From Phallus indusiatus (Eukaryota; Basidiomycota; Agaricomycetes; Phallales; Phallaceae), in contig JAQFWX010000043.1 in assembly GCA_027605045.1 (NCBI GenBank), positions 248,001 to 312,000 on the forward strand: a stretch of DNA of 64,000 bases, written 5' to 3'. The translations under genes and the position numbers were made by a program. The notes under the pieces were generated by a model. The model saw nothing but the letters and a program-made list of their open reading frames with translations. It did not search any database and had not been told where the DNA came from. Of the stretch, positions 10,197 to 20,690 are shown one piece after another; position 1 is the first letter of the stretch, and each line of letters starts with the position of its first letter.

Positions 10197-10968
10197 TCAA
10201 TAAATACCAGGAAGGAACCGATAAGGAACTCGTTTCACATAATTTTCCCATTCCTGACCAAAATGAACACGAAGGTTTCGTTCTTCAATTTGCACCCGGC
10301 TAAGTATCCAGTACGAAAAATAGATCCCCCATGTTAACCAGATCGCCATAAGGAATATTACGAACAAGGACGACTCGGCCCATCCGCACATGATGGCTGG
10401 GCTTTGAGAAGTGAATACGAGACCCTCGGCTCCGAACAATACCATCGTAAATAAACCGGTATAGCTCGCGTGCCGTACAACTGCGTAAGGACCAACGTCT
10501 ATGAGTTTATGTTTTGGTCGAATGGTGACCTCGTAAGTGAAGAACTTTCCCAGCGCTTTATAACATAGAAATCGAGCAGAGGTTCCGGCTGTGACCACAA
10601 AGAAGATTCCTAGGAACGTAGGGGATAAACGATGCAGCTGATGATCCACATCCTTGGGGCATATTTTCGTAGAAATGGATGGGGTGAGTAACGACGAGAG
10701 CAAAACGATACAGAGAATGATATTAGGCAATATGGCCGCTGGCTAAAAAAACGGTAACTGTTAGTGAAACGGCGACTGTCCACGGTAAGCTAGCCCTCTT
10801 ACTCACCACGGAAAATTTTCTTATAAGACTCATGTATTTTTCCCCGTAGGTACTCGTCTCAATTTTATCTGAACTTGGTTCTGCTTGATTAGGCGGAGTA
10901 AACGCTTTTACGACCATAACATTCATCGTCAACAGCATGAAAACTTTAAGAAATGGCAGAGACGACAT
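10197..10968 (-). CDS. ICMT/Ste14-like methyltransferase, array copy 5
   Basis: Exon 1 is 10807-10968 (54 codons; ATG at 10966-10968, start MSSLPFLKVFMLL). Exon 2 is 10197-10742 (181 codons plus TGA). They are joined in phase 0 (GTGAGT...TAG), giving 235 aa. Motifs are YEVTIRPKHKLIDVGPYA, RHASYTG, SSLF after the CGW block, IEERNLRVHFGQEWENY and RVPYRFLPGIY. The otherwise constant RHP is RHA here, a change in the central methyltransferase motif. The FTPPNQAEPSSDKIE block is intact. An upstream in-frame extension of the first exon exists, but the paralogues all start at the MSS-like position. A TATATA element lies at about -60. Confidence 0.88.
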
Positions 10969-11024
10969 ATTTAGAGTAGTAGGTAAGTTAAACAGGAGAA
11001 CAAGTGTTCGACAAATGACAGAGT

Positions 11025-11035
11025 AAAAATATATA
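11025..11035 (-). promoter_or_regulatory. TATA element of ICMT copy 5
   Basis: TATATATTTTT on the minus strand, about 57-67 nt upstream of the copy 5 ATG at 10968, comparable with copies 4 and 6. Confidence 0.5.
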
Positions 11036-11760
11036 CTCTTTAACAACATCTTATTATCGTATTTGCACGCGGCGCGGAAAATTTTTCCCATCGGTGACAG
11101 CGGATCTTTCGAGTTGGAAGTCTCGCTTTCAAAGTACGCCTCAGAAATTAGTCGACTTTCGGCCCGAGCCAATCCAAACACTGATATAACTTGCCGACAG
11201 TAATGCTCACCTGTGTTTGTTTTATTAGGCAATTTCTAACAATCACTGGTCTAGCCGATGAACTCATGGTGATATACACATGTACGAGTTACGACACAGG
11301 TTAAGTGCTAAATCCTAAATGCTGGCAGCTGGCGAAGCCTATCGTAGGCGATAGGAACTCATATGCCGGTACGTACGTACGTATACGGTTTAGTGATCTG
11401 GTTTGTTTTCTATATATAGGTTGTGGAAGTTCTTCTTGAGTATTGAGTCATCATCCTATATTTTTATGGAAGAATTGATTGTTCCGCTAAAGACTTAGAA
11501 TGGGTGTGGGTGTGTGGAGTTTTTAGGATATTTTCCAATTGCGCTCTATATATGCTCTAAGGAAGTCGCAATGGTGCCCCGCGCGAACATGAACAAATGT
11601 ATTCCCTTTTGTATGATGTCAGAGAAAGTCTAGCCTAATGTTGCAGCTCTTAATAAGTTTCACGTGTCCCGTCAACATCCACAGTTCAAGTATAAATTTT
11701 GAAATCAGCCTGAGTCATTGTGCAAATTATAAACAAATGAAGGATTTCTAAAGATGACCA
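11036..11760. other. Spacer between ICMT copies 5 and 6
   Basis: About 0.7 kb. A GTACGTACGTACG run occurs near 11371-11384. No gene or repeat of note. Confidence 0.45.
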
Positions 11761-12528
11761 TCAAATCCCAGGAATATATCGATAAGGAACACGCTTGGTA
11801 TACCCATCCCATTCCTTGCCAAAGTGATTGCGAAGATTCCCTTCTTCTGTATAAACACGTTTTATAGCAGAATACCAAGTGAAAGCCATCAAATAAAGCC
11901 ACCATATCATCATAATTCTCACGGTTAGTGATGCATTAACCCATCCGCACATCACGCCCGGACTTTGAGAACCGAATACCAAAAAGGCTGTCCCAATCCA
12001 TATCATGAGTAAGCCTGTGTAGCTTGGATGTCGTACAAACGCGTAAGGACCGGAATCGACGATTCTGTGATTCGATCGGATTGTGACCTCGAAAGTAAAT
12101 AAGTCCCCCAAAGATTTGTAGCATTGTAATCGTATGGAGGCACCAGCTGTTACCAGAACGAAAAGCCCCAGGAATGAGGGAGACAGGCGACCTAACTCAT
12201 CATTCGATGCCTTTGGACATATTCTTGCTGTCCAGGGAAGCTCGGCACTCAGAGATCTGGCAAGCATGATGAAACATAAAGTGATGTTCGGGATGAGAAC
12301 AGCGGGCTGAAACAAACGTGAACAGACTGCCATAAACGCGCGACGAACTTGGTCTTGACATACGAGACTGATAAATTTTGCGAAAGAAGTGACATATTTA
12401 TCTAGGAACGTCCCCTGTTTGATTCTGTCCAAAGAGGATATTTTGTTTGGTGGGATGAATGACTTGACTGTAAGTACATTCATAACCAAAAGCATAGCAA
12501 CTTTGGCGGTGACGGACGACATATGCAT
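11761..12528 (-). CDS. ICMT/Ste14-like methyltransferase, array copy 6
   Basis: Exon 1 is 12364-12528 and exon 2 is 11761-12306 (181 codons plus TGA). The 57-nt intron 12307-12363 (GTATGT...CAG) is a multiple of three with no stop, so an unspliced reading frame also exists. Paralogue comparison places an intron exactly there. The first AUG (12526-12528) gives MHMSSV; the paralogue-like start MSSV is at 12520-12522. The protein is 236 aa (234 from the second AUG). Motifs are FEVTIRSNHRIVDSGPYA, RHPSYTG, SSQSPGVMCGW (preceded by G), TEEGNLRNHFGKEWDGY, RVPYRYIPGI. The N-terminal block reads IPPNKISSLDRIK. It is the last copy of the array. Confidence 0.88.
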   Translation of the reverse strand: MHMSSVTAKVAMLLVMNVLTVKSFIPPNKISSLDRIKQGTFLDKYVTSFAKFISLVCQDQVRRAFMAVCSRLFQPAVLIPNITLCFIMLARSLSAELPWTARICPKASNDELGRLSPSFLGLFVLVTAGASIRLQCYKSLGDLFTFEVTIRSNHRIVDSGPYAFVRHPSYTGLLMIWIGTAFLVFGSQSPGVMCGWVNASLTVRIMMIWWLYLMAFTWYSAIKRVYTEEGNLRNHFGKEWDGYTKRVPYRYIPGI

Positions 12529-12580
12529 TTCCGCAATTTGGCGTGAAGAAAAGCCTGACTGTTGACCAGACCATAATCTT

Positions 12581-12590
12581 AAAATTTATA
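12581..12590 (-). promoter_or_regulatory. TATA element of ICMT copy 6
   Basis: TATAAATTTT on the minus strand, about 53-62 nt upstream of the first AUG of copy 6. Confidence 0.5.
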
Positions 12591-13425
12591 GCATCCTTTA
12601 CAGTCTTTTTTGGAAGTCGTGGGATATTGTTGAAACTATTCCCTAGTTTGTTTGAAGATTGTTGGTATGCAGGGATTCATTCAGATCGGCACTTCCCTAT
12701 TTTTTACCAACCCTGTTGCCACAATACACCCGCACTGGCATATATGCATTTGGTCAGCTTATTCAGATTTATATGCGCATTCCCTATATAGGGAAATGAA
12801 CAGCATCCCTCATTATACTGTAAAGGTAAAACTCTCACAAAGTTGGTGTTAGTGTCAGTGCATTCACATATATAGTACGTTGCTGCGCATTCCCTTGTAG
12901 TACCTTTTCCAGCACCCCAACTCAAGTTCGTTCTCGGTCCCTTTTTCAGTACATGTGTACCATACGAGAAAACTATAGGGCCAGTGTAGACCGCTCGCTG
13001 AAGTGAATTAGCAGACAAGAAGTTCAATAGGATAGACGGAGAAGTGGTATTAGACAGTTGCGGATAATGCGTACATACGTTGTCTGGACCTTGATTTCCA
13101 CTTGTCCTTAAGTCCTTAGTTACGTCAAATGATTGGACTAGAAATTAATATGACAGCCACGAGGCGTGCTGGCAACCTCACATTCGCGAGCGTCTGAGGA
13201 ACGGGATCCCTGAATTTATGCGGATGAATGCATTTATAATACAATTGCAAAATGATTCAGTCTCTCTAACGACCCTTGATGGTGTGTGTCTGGTAACCGG
13301 CACCGGTCACCCCTGCTCATTGTGTAGTAGGTTCCCAATGCAGAATATTCCCATCCCACTCCACATTCCCAATGTCGTGTCCTACTCGTTCGAATGACTG
13401 GGGAAAGAAAGGTCATATGAGTCAG
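12591..13425. other. Intergenic, no gene seen
   Basis: About 0.8 kb between array copy 6 and the 3' end of the DUF6534 gene. Short frames (12543-12852 plus strand, 12704-13416 minus strand) lack motifs and coherent splice signals. Confidence 0.45.
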
Positions 13426-15630
13426 TTAGGTCTCATTTGTTGCGGTCACAGCGAAGGCACATCTCGACAGCTTTGGGCTATCCAGACAATCCACAGTGCG
13501 ACTCGATAGCGCTACACTATAACTCACCTGCGAAGCAACACTCTCCCACGCCATGCTAGGACCTGTCGTTCTCGATCGCACAGTTGAATCAGTTTGAAAA
13601 CTATGTCGCGACGCGGAACGCCCATGAGAGGGTCCCGAATTCCGCTGAGAACCCGAGGAAGCGCATCGGTTATGCGCTAAACTGTCTCTAATATCACCAT
13701 CGTTCTCGTCGGCTGTCATTGGAATTTCGTGAACTGGAGTGAAGACCTGGACGTCACGCTTCCCCTATATCAAATCACACCCGCATATTAGTTCAGGCTT
13801 GCCCGAACCGCGCTCCAAATCGAAGCGAATTTGAAGAAAAATAAGGAAGCCAACTTACGCGGTATTCCAAACTTGGGAGCGTATCATGGGGACCTTGGTG
13901 TTGTCCAGAAATAGTCAACTCGGAACAATGCGTTTCCAATTCGTGTTTTCGCGTCATTGATTTACCGTATGACTTCATTGTTGCAATTGAATCTTCAGTG
14001 ACTGTTTGCTTAACTCTGCCGGTTTGAGTCCCTTCAGAAGAAAGGATGGGACAGGTGTAGAGTCTGATATCGGTGTAAGGTGAAATCAGAGAAGAGATGT
14101 CAAGTGTTTCAGCTCTACTCACAATGAAAACACCGTTATGGTATATACTTTTTGAGAAATATCGTTTAGATCATGAAAAGAGATTGTCAATCAGAGATGT
14201 GCTCACGTTCGCTTGGTACGAAATGAATCGCAAGAGAAACAAATCCAGTGTTTTGTAAGAAAAACTAGAAAATTTAGATACTTGGGTAATGGAATATCAG
14301 GGTTAATTGACTTACGAAAAGAAAGGCGACAATTATTATTGTGCTTGGTAGACATGTAAATACTCTCCGCGAGAAAATATAAAAATATCACTTACACAGG
14401 GAGAAATCCTGTAGTCATAACGTAGAGAAAAATTTTGTACCAAAAAGTAAAGTATCTTTCCGAGAATTAGTACGCTTATCCGATTTGATCAACTGAAGCG
14501 AGAATCTTACTGGAACTCGTATTTTCGTCTGGTATACATCGTGTAAATCATGCAGGCAGTTATCCATACATCTGTCGGAAGCATGGTAGCGAAGCAAATG
14601 GTAAGCCAGACCTACAAAGTGTGATATCAGAAAAGGAATAGCCTGGGTCAATGTTTTGCTTTACGTCTGAACGGTGTGATTGGCCAAACGTTGTTTCTTC
14701 GAATCTAGATGTTGATTTAAGCTATCTGAACAGGAATAGAATAAGGAACAAATACCTAATTGCCGTGGCTCCTAATTGCCCGAGGCGAAATATGAGTTCA
14801 AAACGACTACATTTAGATCTGTAACTATACCTATACCAACACCTAACGATCATAAGTAAATTTCTCAAAAAAGAAAGGAAAATATTTACCCAAACGAATT
14901 AGCATTAAAAAGAGTATAGCCCCAATTAACAGCCGATTTCTGATATTATCTAATAATGGTTTGTCTCCAGAATCAAATACGATATAGCGAGGACATACAT
15001 GACCATAACTGACAAACAAAAAAGCTGTGAAGAATTTAGGCAAGGCACATGTAAGGTGATGATGAATGGCTCACCATTGAACAACGAATGTGATAAGTGA
15101 CATGACCGCCAGGTCAAGAGATATCGACCTAAAATTTGATGAGATGCAATGGCTATCAAGAGCCACGAAGAAATATACCAGATTTCTACTTTGTCAACCG
15201 CAGGATTTGAGAAGTTCGTTACCAAGTAGTAATATACAGCATGGCTTAAGAGGCACAAGTGTAGAACATTGAGTGACCTATTGTTTTGACGAGAGTCGGG
15301 AGGAATTAGATAATTGGTTTTCAAGACAAAAAACCATTATCTGTATCATACCAGATTAAGGCAACCTAGAAGTAAGGCTCAGTCAAGCGTGGTAAAGGGT
15401 ATGCTCGTAACGCTCACAGCGAGGTGTATGTAGACCCGACAGGATCTTCGAGAGTAATAAAGATACGTTTGCAGAGACAGTACACCAAATAAAAACGCAG
15501 AGAACAGTACTCCAATGAGCATGGGCTTAAATGTGAATTGACATGTCAGCAGACAAAGAAAATTCCTCATGAGACAAGGTTAACTCACCCCGAAGTTTGG
15601 GTGGGCCTCAGGCTCGACTTCCGCTGCCAT
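13426..15630 (-). CDS. DUF6534-type seven-helix membrane protein
   Basis: Spliced by eye; internal junctions are provisional. Exon 1, 15589-15630, encodes MAAEVEPEAHPNFG. Exon 2, 15418-15525, gives PMLIGVLFSAFLFGVLSLQ then TYLYYSR. A 14-nt exon (15352-15365, VALIW) leads into 15075-15277 with LNVLHLCLLSHAVYYYLVTN. Further pieces near 14500-14620 (FATMLPTDVWITACMIYTMY) and 14340-14380 (LPSTIIIVAFLF) match the later helices. A hydrophilic tail is encoded by about 13865-14115 and 13426-13760, separated by an intron with GTAAGT donor at about 13855. The order of LxGxLLxxxLYGxxxxQ, DxxH.aL.sHxxYyYLVTNFxNP and ADVxIA-type segments is characteristic of basidiomycete DUF6534 proteins, whose function is unknown. 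Frames between exons 4 and 6 are hard to resolve, so a decayed copy is possible. Confidence 0.62.
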
Positions 15631-16449
15631 TCGTATCTATCCTTGTTGGACTCGTCGTAGCATGCAATAACTACACCTCGTAAAAACAGCAATGTGCTTT
15701 GAAGGAAAGTAAGAGCCCCTTAGAGTCCCGGCGCCAAGTTGGAAATGATGCCTTCCATGTGGTTCAAAAAAGCATCGAAGCCATGACATCGCTAATAGGC
15801 GCCATCGAAACTTCTCATCTTAAAATAACATCCGTGAGTACGGAATGAGAAATAAACAGAAAAAAACAGCTATTTCTCCATACTCATTATTCGGATTTTC
15901 ATCTCATATTCTCAGCGCAATTAATTTCGTTTTCTCCCTTGCGATGAGAAGAAGTGCGCTCACTGTTGCTACTTTGGCGACGCATGCCACAAGTATCTTC
16001 GTGGTTTCGATTTGGCGCCGCCCGCTGTAAGCCTTCCGCCCCTTTGAGGCTTCCTCGGTCCGGAACAGGTCCCAAAACCTCATTTCTAATCGATTTTTGG
16101 TCAACATGTTTACTCCATTCAATTCATACCCGATGCAGATTGGACACATCTTCCGGACCCGCCAATGATTGATTTCAACTTTTTCCACAGTTGGGAATTT
16201 GTTCCCTGCTGTCAGGTCTTCCCTGTCACAGCGGTTGTTGAATGATAATCATTCAAATAAAAACAAATGATAAACCGTGTCCGAAGCAAATTTAATAACC
16301 AATAGAGATCACCGCCCGTATTATCCCAAGTTTCGTCGCTTAAATAGGAACATTGATGATCGTTCACCAATAATATCGCTTCAAAAACCTACGATTGTCA
16401 TTACAGAATAAATAAGTAAAATACACACGAGATACAATAATAAGTACTG
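15631..16449. other. Intergenic, no gene seen
   Basis: About 0.8 kb holding the upstream region of the DUF6534 gene and the 3' flank of the kinase gene. Frames at 15845-16188 on both strands are mutual shadows without motifs. Confidence 0.45.
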
Positions 16450-18983
16450 TTATCGATTACGACTCAACCGTAACGTAACATTCCCAATATCTTGCTCCAA
16501 ATGTGAGATTTCGCCTAACAATCTGTGATATCGACGTTCCACATCTTCAAATCGTTCATCCAAAATTCTATTACCGCGCGATTTCGGTCGTAACTGCGAT
16601 GAAGACGTTCCTGACGGATCAAAACCTCCTGTGCCGAACGTGGTGGCTGTCGCAGTAAACGTCAAAGTGGGCGTGCTCCTTCCGGCGAGTAGTGAAGGGG
16701 TCGAGCGACCTCCCCATCCGTTTCGTGACAGGGCGCTACTGGGACGCGGCGTTGGACTGGGCGGCTGCGATTCCGTCTCGGAGGACTCTCCCGAACTAAT
16801 CCCGTCAAAATTTGTGTCCATGACTAAAGGTCGGGACAATAAACTCAGTTTCTTTGGTCCCTTTGCTTGAGAGTCTATGGTATGCAAGAACCTTGGTTTC
16901 TTCCCGCTTGCCAGAACCTTCTTGTGGGCACTCATTCCTACACAGTCTACAAGTTGTTGCATGGCTTCTCTGTCAGATAGCGGTCGCCTTTCTTTGGTTC
17001 GCTGATTGCCAGCCTCCACTGTTCCTTGCAGAGCACCCCCCGCCGGAGTAAACGGAAAGGAAGTTCTGCGGATAGGTGTAGTAAACGGATGTGAGATTAT
17101 TTCTGACACAAGCGCGGAAGGCCGTCGAATAGCAGCTGGAGGACGAGGTGTCATCAGGACCGGTTCTCGATGCAGTATGTGTAAATCGGGATCGGACATC
17201 GACTGTGATGCAAAGGCACTTAATCGAGGACCCCATGAGAACCCCAAGAAGGCATTGGCAGATGTTGAATTTACTGGCAAATTCTTTGATGGAAGTGGCG
17301 TGTTTTGAAGAAATGATGCACCTGGCATTGTTTGTGAAGATTGGAATAACGCAGAAAATTGGAAAGGTTGGCTGTATTGTTCAGTTGGCTCATCATATCC
17401 TTGGTTCGACCCCTTTTCTAATCGTTCAGCAGCCGTAACCGAATAAGTAAATTGAGGCACATGCAACTGATGAGGTCGTTGTTCTAAAACAGACTATCAA
17501 TCCCGTGATACGAATGCATGCAGTTTTCACTCACGTTTATGTATAATCTCCCAATTAACATATTGAAAAAACTGATGTTGCCTGATTTCATTCGTAGAGT
17601 GTCTACCTAAGCGAAATTCACAATCGCGAAGAAGGCTATTTGCATTCAATATGAGAAAAAAAAGGAATAACAATAACTCACCCTTTCAATAAAGAAAGTC
17701 CGCTGTGAGATAGGGTGGCTGTTCCATCAAATTTAAGGCTCGTCTAATAAGAATCACTGATGTATTTCAATTATTTTAGTAAAGAAAATCTGAACTCACG
17801 CGATGATCCATAATCTTGACATAAGTACGACCTATATCTTGGGCGAAAAAAGGGGCCACGCCATAAGTCATCTCGTAAACCATGGCACCAAAACTCCACC
17901 AGTCAGTTTCTCGACCATAACATGAAAAAATTTCTTGCTGCGAAGAATGTGGAGAGTCCTCCTCCAATTCAAGGGCTACGAGTGCCTCTTCGTGGCATTG
18001 AAGAATTTCCGGAGAGATATAATCACATGTCCCACATGGAACAAGACAGTATTCTCGCGGAACAGTCTGAACACCGGAAACTGATCGTGGAAGAAGGGGC
18101 GCTGCAGACCCAAAATCAACCAACAAGATATGGGAAGAAGGCGTAATAACAAAATTATGAGGTTTCACATCGCTGTATATATACGAATGTTCATTAATTT
18201 CGTTAAACGAGAAATAGATGATGAACAGCTTACCGATGTACAAACCCCTGAGAATGACACCAATCTATAGCGTTTATGATTTGGGGCAGCCACCATTTCA
18301 AGTCGCATTCCTGGACTTTTCCGTCAGGGACCGACTCAATCAAGTCCCATAGGTTTCCTCCATCAGCATATTGCATAACAAATTTGAGGGCGGTGTCGGT
18401 CTGGAACGAACATAAAAGATGAGGAGCCCAATTTGAGTTTGTTTTGACTGCCTGGCTTAATAATTTACGTTCTAACTGCGGAAAACATTGCTGAATCCGC
18501 ACAAGATCATATGGGTTTGGATTGGTTTTTTGTTTCAATTGGAACAACCAGGCTTGCGACGCACCCCTCGGGCCCTTAATACCGTGCGTTTCTCTACTGT
18601 CTTGCGAATATAGACTTTTGAGTCTATTCGGCATCGTACAACATCAATCTGACATGACTCCAGTAAGCTTCCGTTCTTTTTTTTTGGAAAGATATGTGAG
18701 CACCGTTCCAAATTGTCCATCAGCCAGTTTTCCAACGAAGCTCAAGTCGTGATCAGTAAATCTCAGTGACTCGACAGTTTCTAAATGTTGATATAAAAAT
18801 GTCAGTTCAATTGAATAAGTCAAGCAAACAAACAAACAGACACAAACTTCGTTCCTCTGCCTTATGTGCTGAAGCCAGATACTCGTCCAAAGCTTTTCCT
18901 TGTTGATCCTCATCGTGTGTTACTACATCAGTGTGAATAATATTAGACAGGCGCAATAGTCTTTGTGTCCATGATAATGACAT
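16450..18983 (-). CDS. AGC-type Ser/Thr protein kinase (DMPK/ROCK/citron-like)
   Basis: The multi-exon gene starts at ATG 18981-18983 (MSLSWTQRLLRLSNII) and stops at 16450-16452, roughly 700-750 aa. Kinase elements in order: LADGQFGTV glycine loop, VYIRKTVEK with the catalytic lysine, YADGGNLWDLIE hinge, HRDVKPHNFVI catalytic loop (HRD split by an intron near 18240), LVDFGSA, CGTCDYISPEI, and DWWSFGAMVYEMTYGVAPFF. The DWWS-x-G-x-x-xYEM and KIMDH segments are AGC/DMPK-like. After the domain come LHVPQFTYS and FSALFQSS, resembling an AGC C-tail, then a Pro/Ser/Thr-rich region and a short C-terminal coiled coil (RFEDVERRYHRLLGEISHLE). All catalytic residues look intact. It probably phosphorylates cytoskeletal or polarity targets, by family analogy only. 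Exon 1 ends in phase 1 near 18855. Confidence 0.82.
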
Positions 18984-19172
18984 CAAAGGTGGATGCGATA
19001 AGATGACAATAAAACAACGGTGGTACACGGCGAGGGCGAGGGAAAAACCGTGACATGCGGTGCAACGTGACAGTTCGCGTTTTTGTTTGTTTGCTGCCAT
19101 GACGAGGCCGACGCTAAGTTCAAGGCGATGATATTTCTCCAAAAAAAGAAATAACGAAACGAACAGTTATAA

Positions 19173-20690
19173 TTACAGGTCTCCAGAATACTTGGCAATG
19201 CCGTTGATATGCATGCTATCTACAGGTTCTCCCGTTTTCTCTGCATGCGCTCTCATCCTTTCCAGTTCCTCCAAAATTCTGGCGTTTTTTCCCGCTCTGG
19301 TGCGAGGTGTAAAGCGTTCCCTTTCGCTAGTTATTTTCCAGTTGGGCAACGAAGAGACGCCAAGTTCAAGCAATATTTTTTGCTCGACAAGTGACTAATG
19401 TCAAAAAGACATCATTTCGCCAGCTTTCGCCATGATTTAAGCTGGGTACTCACGTATTCTTCCGGTTTCAGCCGGTTGAAATTCAAGGGGTCTCGAAGAG
19501 TAACAGGCGGGTTTGTTATTATTCTGTGTTATCAGGCAATGAATATATTTTTATTTTGCGACGTTTTCCTTTTTACCTGAGCCGTCGTAGATGATTTTTT
19601 GACGCTGAATGAGGCTAGCGACCGTTTCAGCCGACGACTCTGAAAGAGACCCCTTCAGATTAAGCTCTCAACTTTCAACTTACCATTAACGGATGGCAGA
19701 GAAAAACGTCCCCTGCTTCGCCCGTCAGCTGTTTTTGAGTGTGTCAGCGCGATGAGGTCGCCGTTTGCCAAACAAGCTTTCACCTCGACGAATTTATTGC
19801 ACTGTTTTATCACATCCACGGCTTTACGTCCATCCAGATCCTCCATTTTATCTGCGCCTTGAGGTCTATCGTACATCCTTATTCTCTTTTCGTAAGTGCT
19901 GTCAGCCCCATGCGATGAGACAAACTGACCATTTGATCATATGTTTCAGCCCATCTTCGCATATGTACGTAGGTCCTCCTTGATGAACGACGTCTGTGAA
20001 TAAATGCAATGTTACTAGACCTTGCTCTCCAGAATCCAAGAACTTCTTGAACCAATCTCCATCTCTTGAGACGTAATAGATGCAATGGTTATTCAAGTCA
20101 GCAGTGAACCGCAAGACTGTGACCTACACATGCCAATTGTCAAGATCGCGCGGGTCAATGTTTTTCTGGCAGTTACGATGACTCAGCTAGATAATAATCT
20201 TTCCAAGCTCTTTATCTTACATTAACCCATTCTTCCGTTCCGAGGTTCACAATAAGACCATCTCCGGCTTTGTGAAAGAGCGTTGGGTGGATTCTATCTT
20301 CTCCGCCGACAAGTTCACCTAAGAAGGGGTTAGATCAGTCCGCCATTACAGTATTATCGAGCCACTAACAGATCGCCGCCCATAATCTAGGACTATAATC
20401 TTTCCAAAGTACTTCTCGGTGTCGAGGCATATGAATCTAATGTGATAATTCAATAACATGTCAAATCGCTTAAGGAGATGTTCCCGAGATCCCATAGGGT
20501 AACTCTGTACCTTCTCCCCCTTCCATGTTGACTTATCGTCCTTGTCGTATCCAAGTCGAACCCACACATCTCCAGCAAATTTCTTGATCATTTCTGGTGA
20601 GATTGCTTTTGAAATGCGGACCCAGCCATGGTCAAGGAAATGTTGTCTCTGCTCTGGAGTCAAACCGGTGTTCAAGGCGTCCACAGTCAT
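19173..20690 (-). CDS. Phytanoyl-CoA dioxygenase (PhyH)-like protein
   Basis: Multi-exon; starts at ATG 20688-20690 (MTVDALNTGLTPEQRQHF) and stops at 19173-19175. An earlier non-ATG extension is ignored. Conserved text includes FLDHGWVRISKAIS, ELVGGEDRIHPTLFHKAGDG, DPRDLDNWHV spliced to DGDWFKKFLDS (giving the HVD iron motif), LFTDVVHQGGPTYICEDG, and FVE spliced to LTGEAGDVFLCHPLM. The C-terminus SLPNWKIT plus a basic helix is usual for fungal members. The family uses Fe(II) and 2-oxoglutarate to hydroxylate small molecules. In my splice the distal ligand, usually His five residues after the HPLL histidine, reads Ser (HPLMSSAE), so activity is uncertain. It lies 190 bp upstream of, and in tandem with, the kinase gene. 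Confidence 0.8.

Noticed and set aside
1..16000. Mating-type or pheromone cluster around the methyltransferase array
   Set aside because: I found no STE3-like receptor, homeodomain gene or convincing CaaX pheromone precursor. Short precursors cannot be excluded by eye, so no claim is made.
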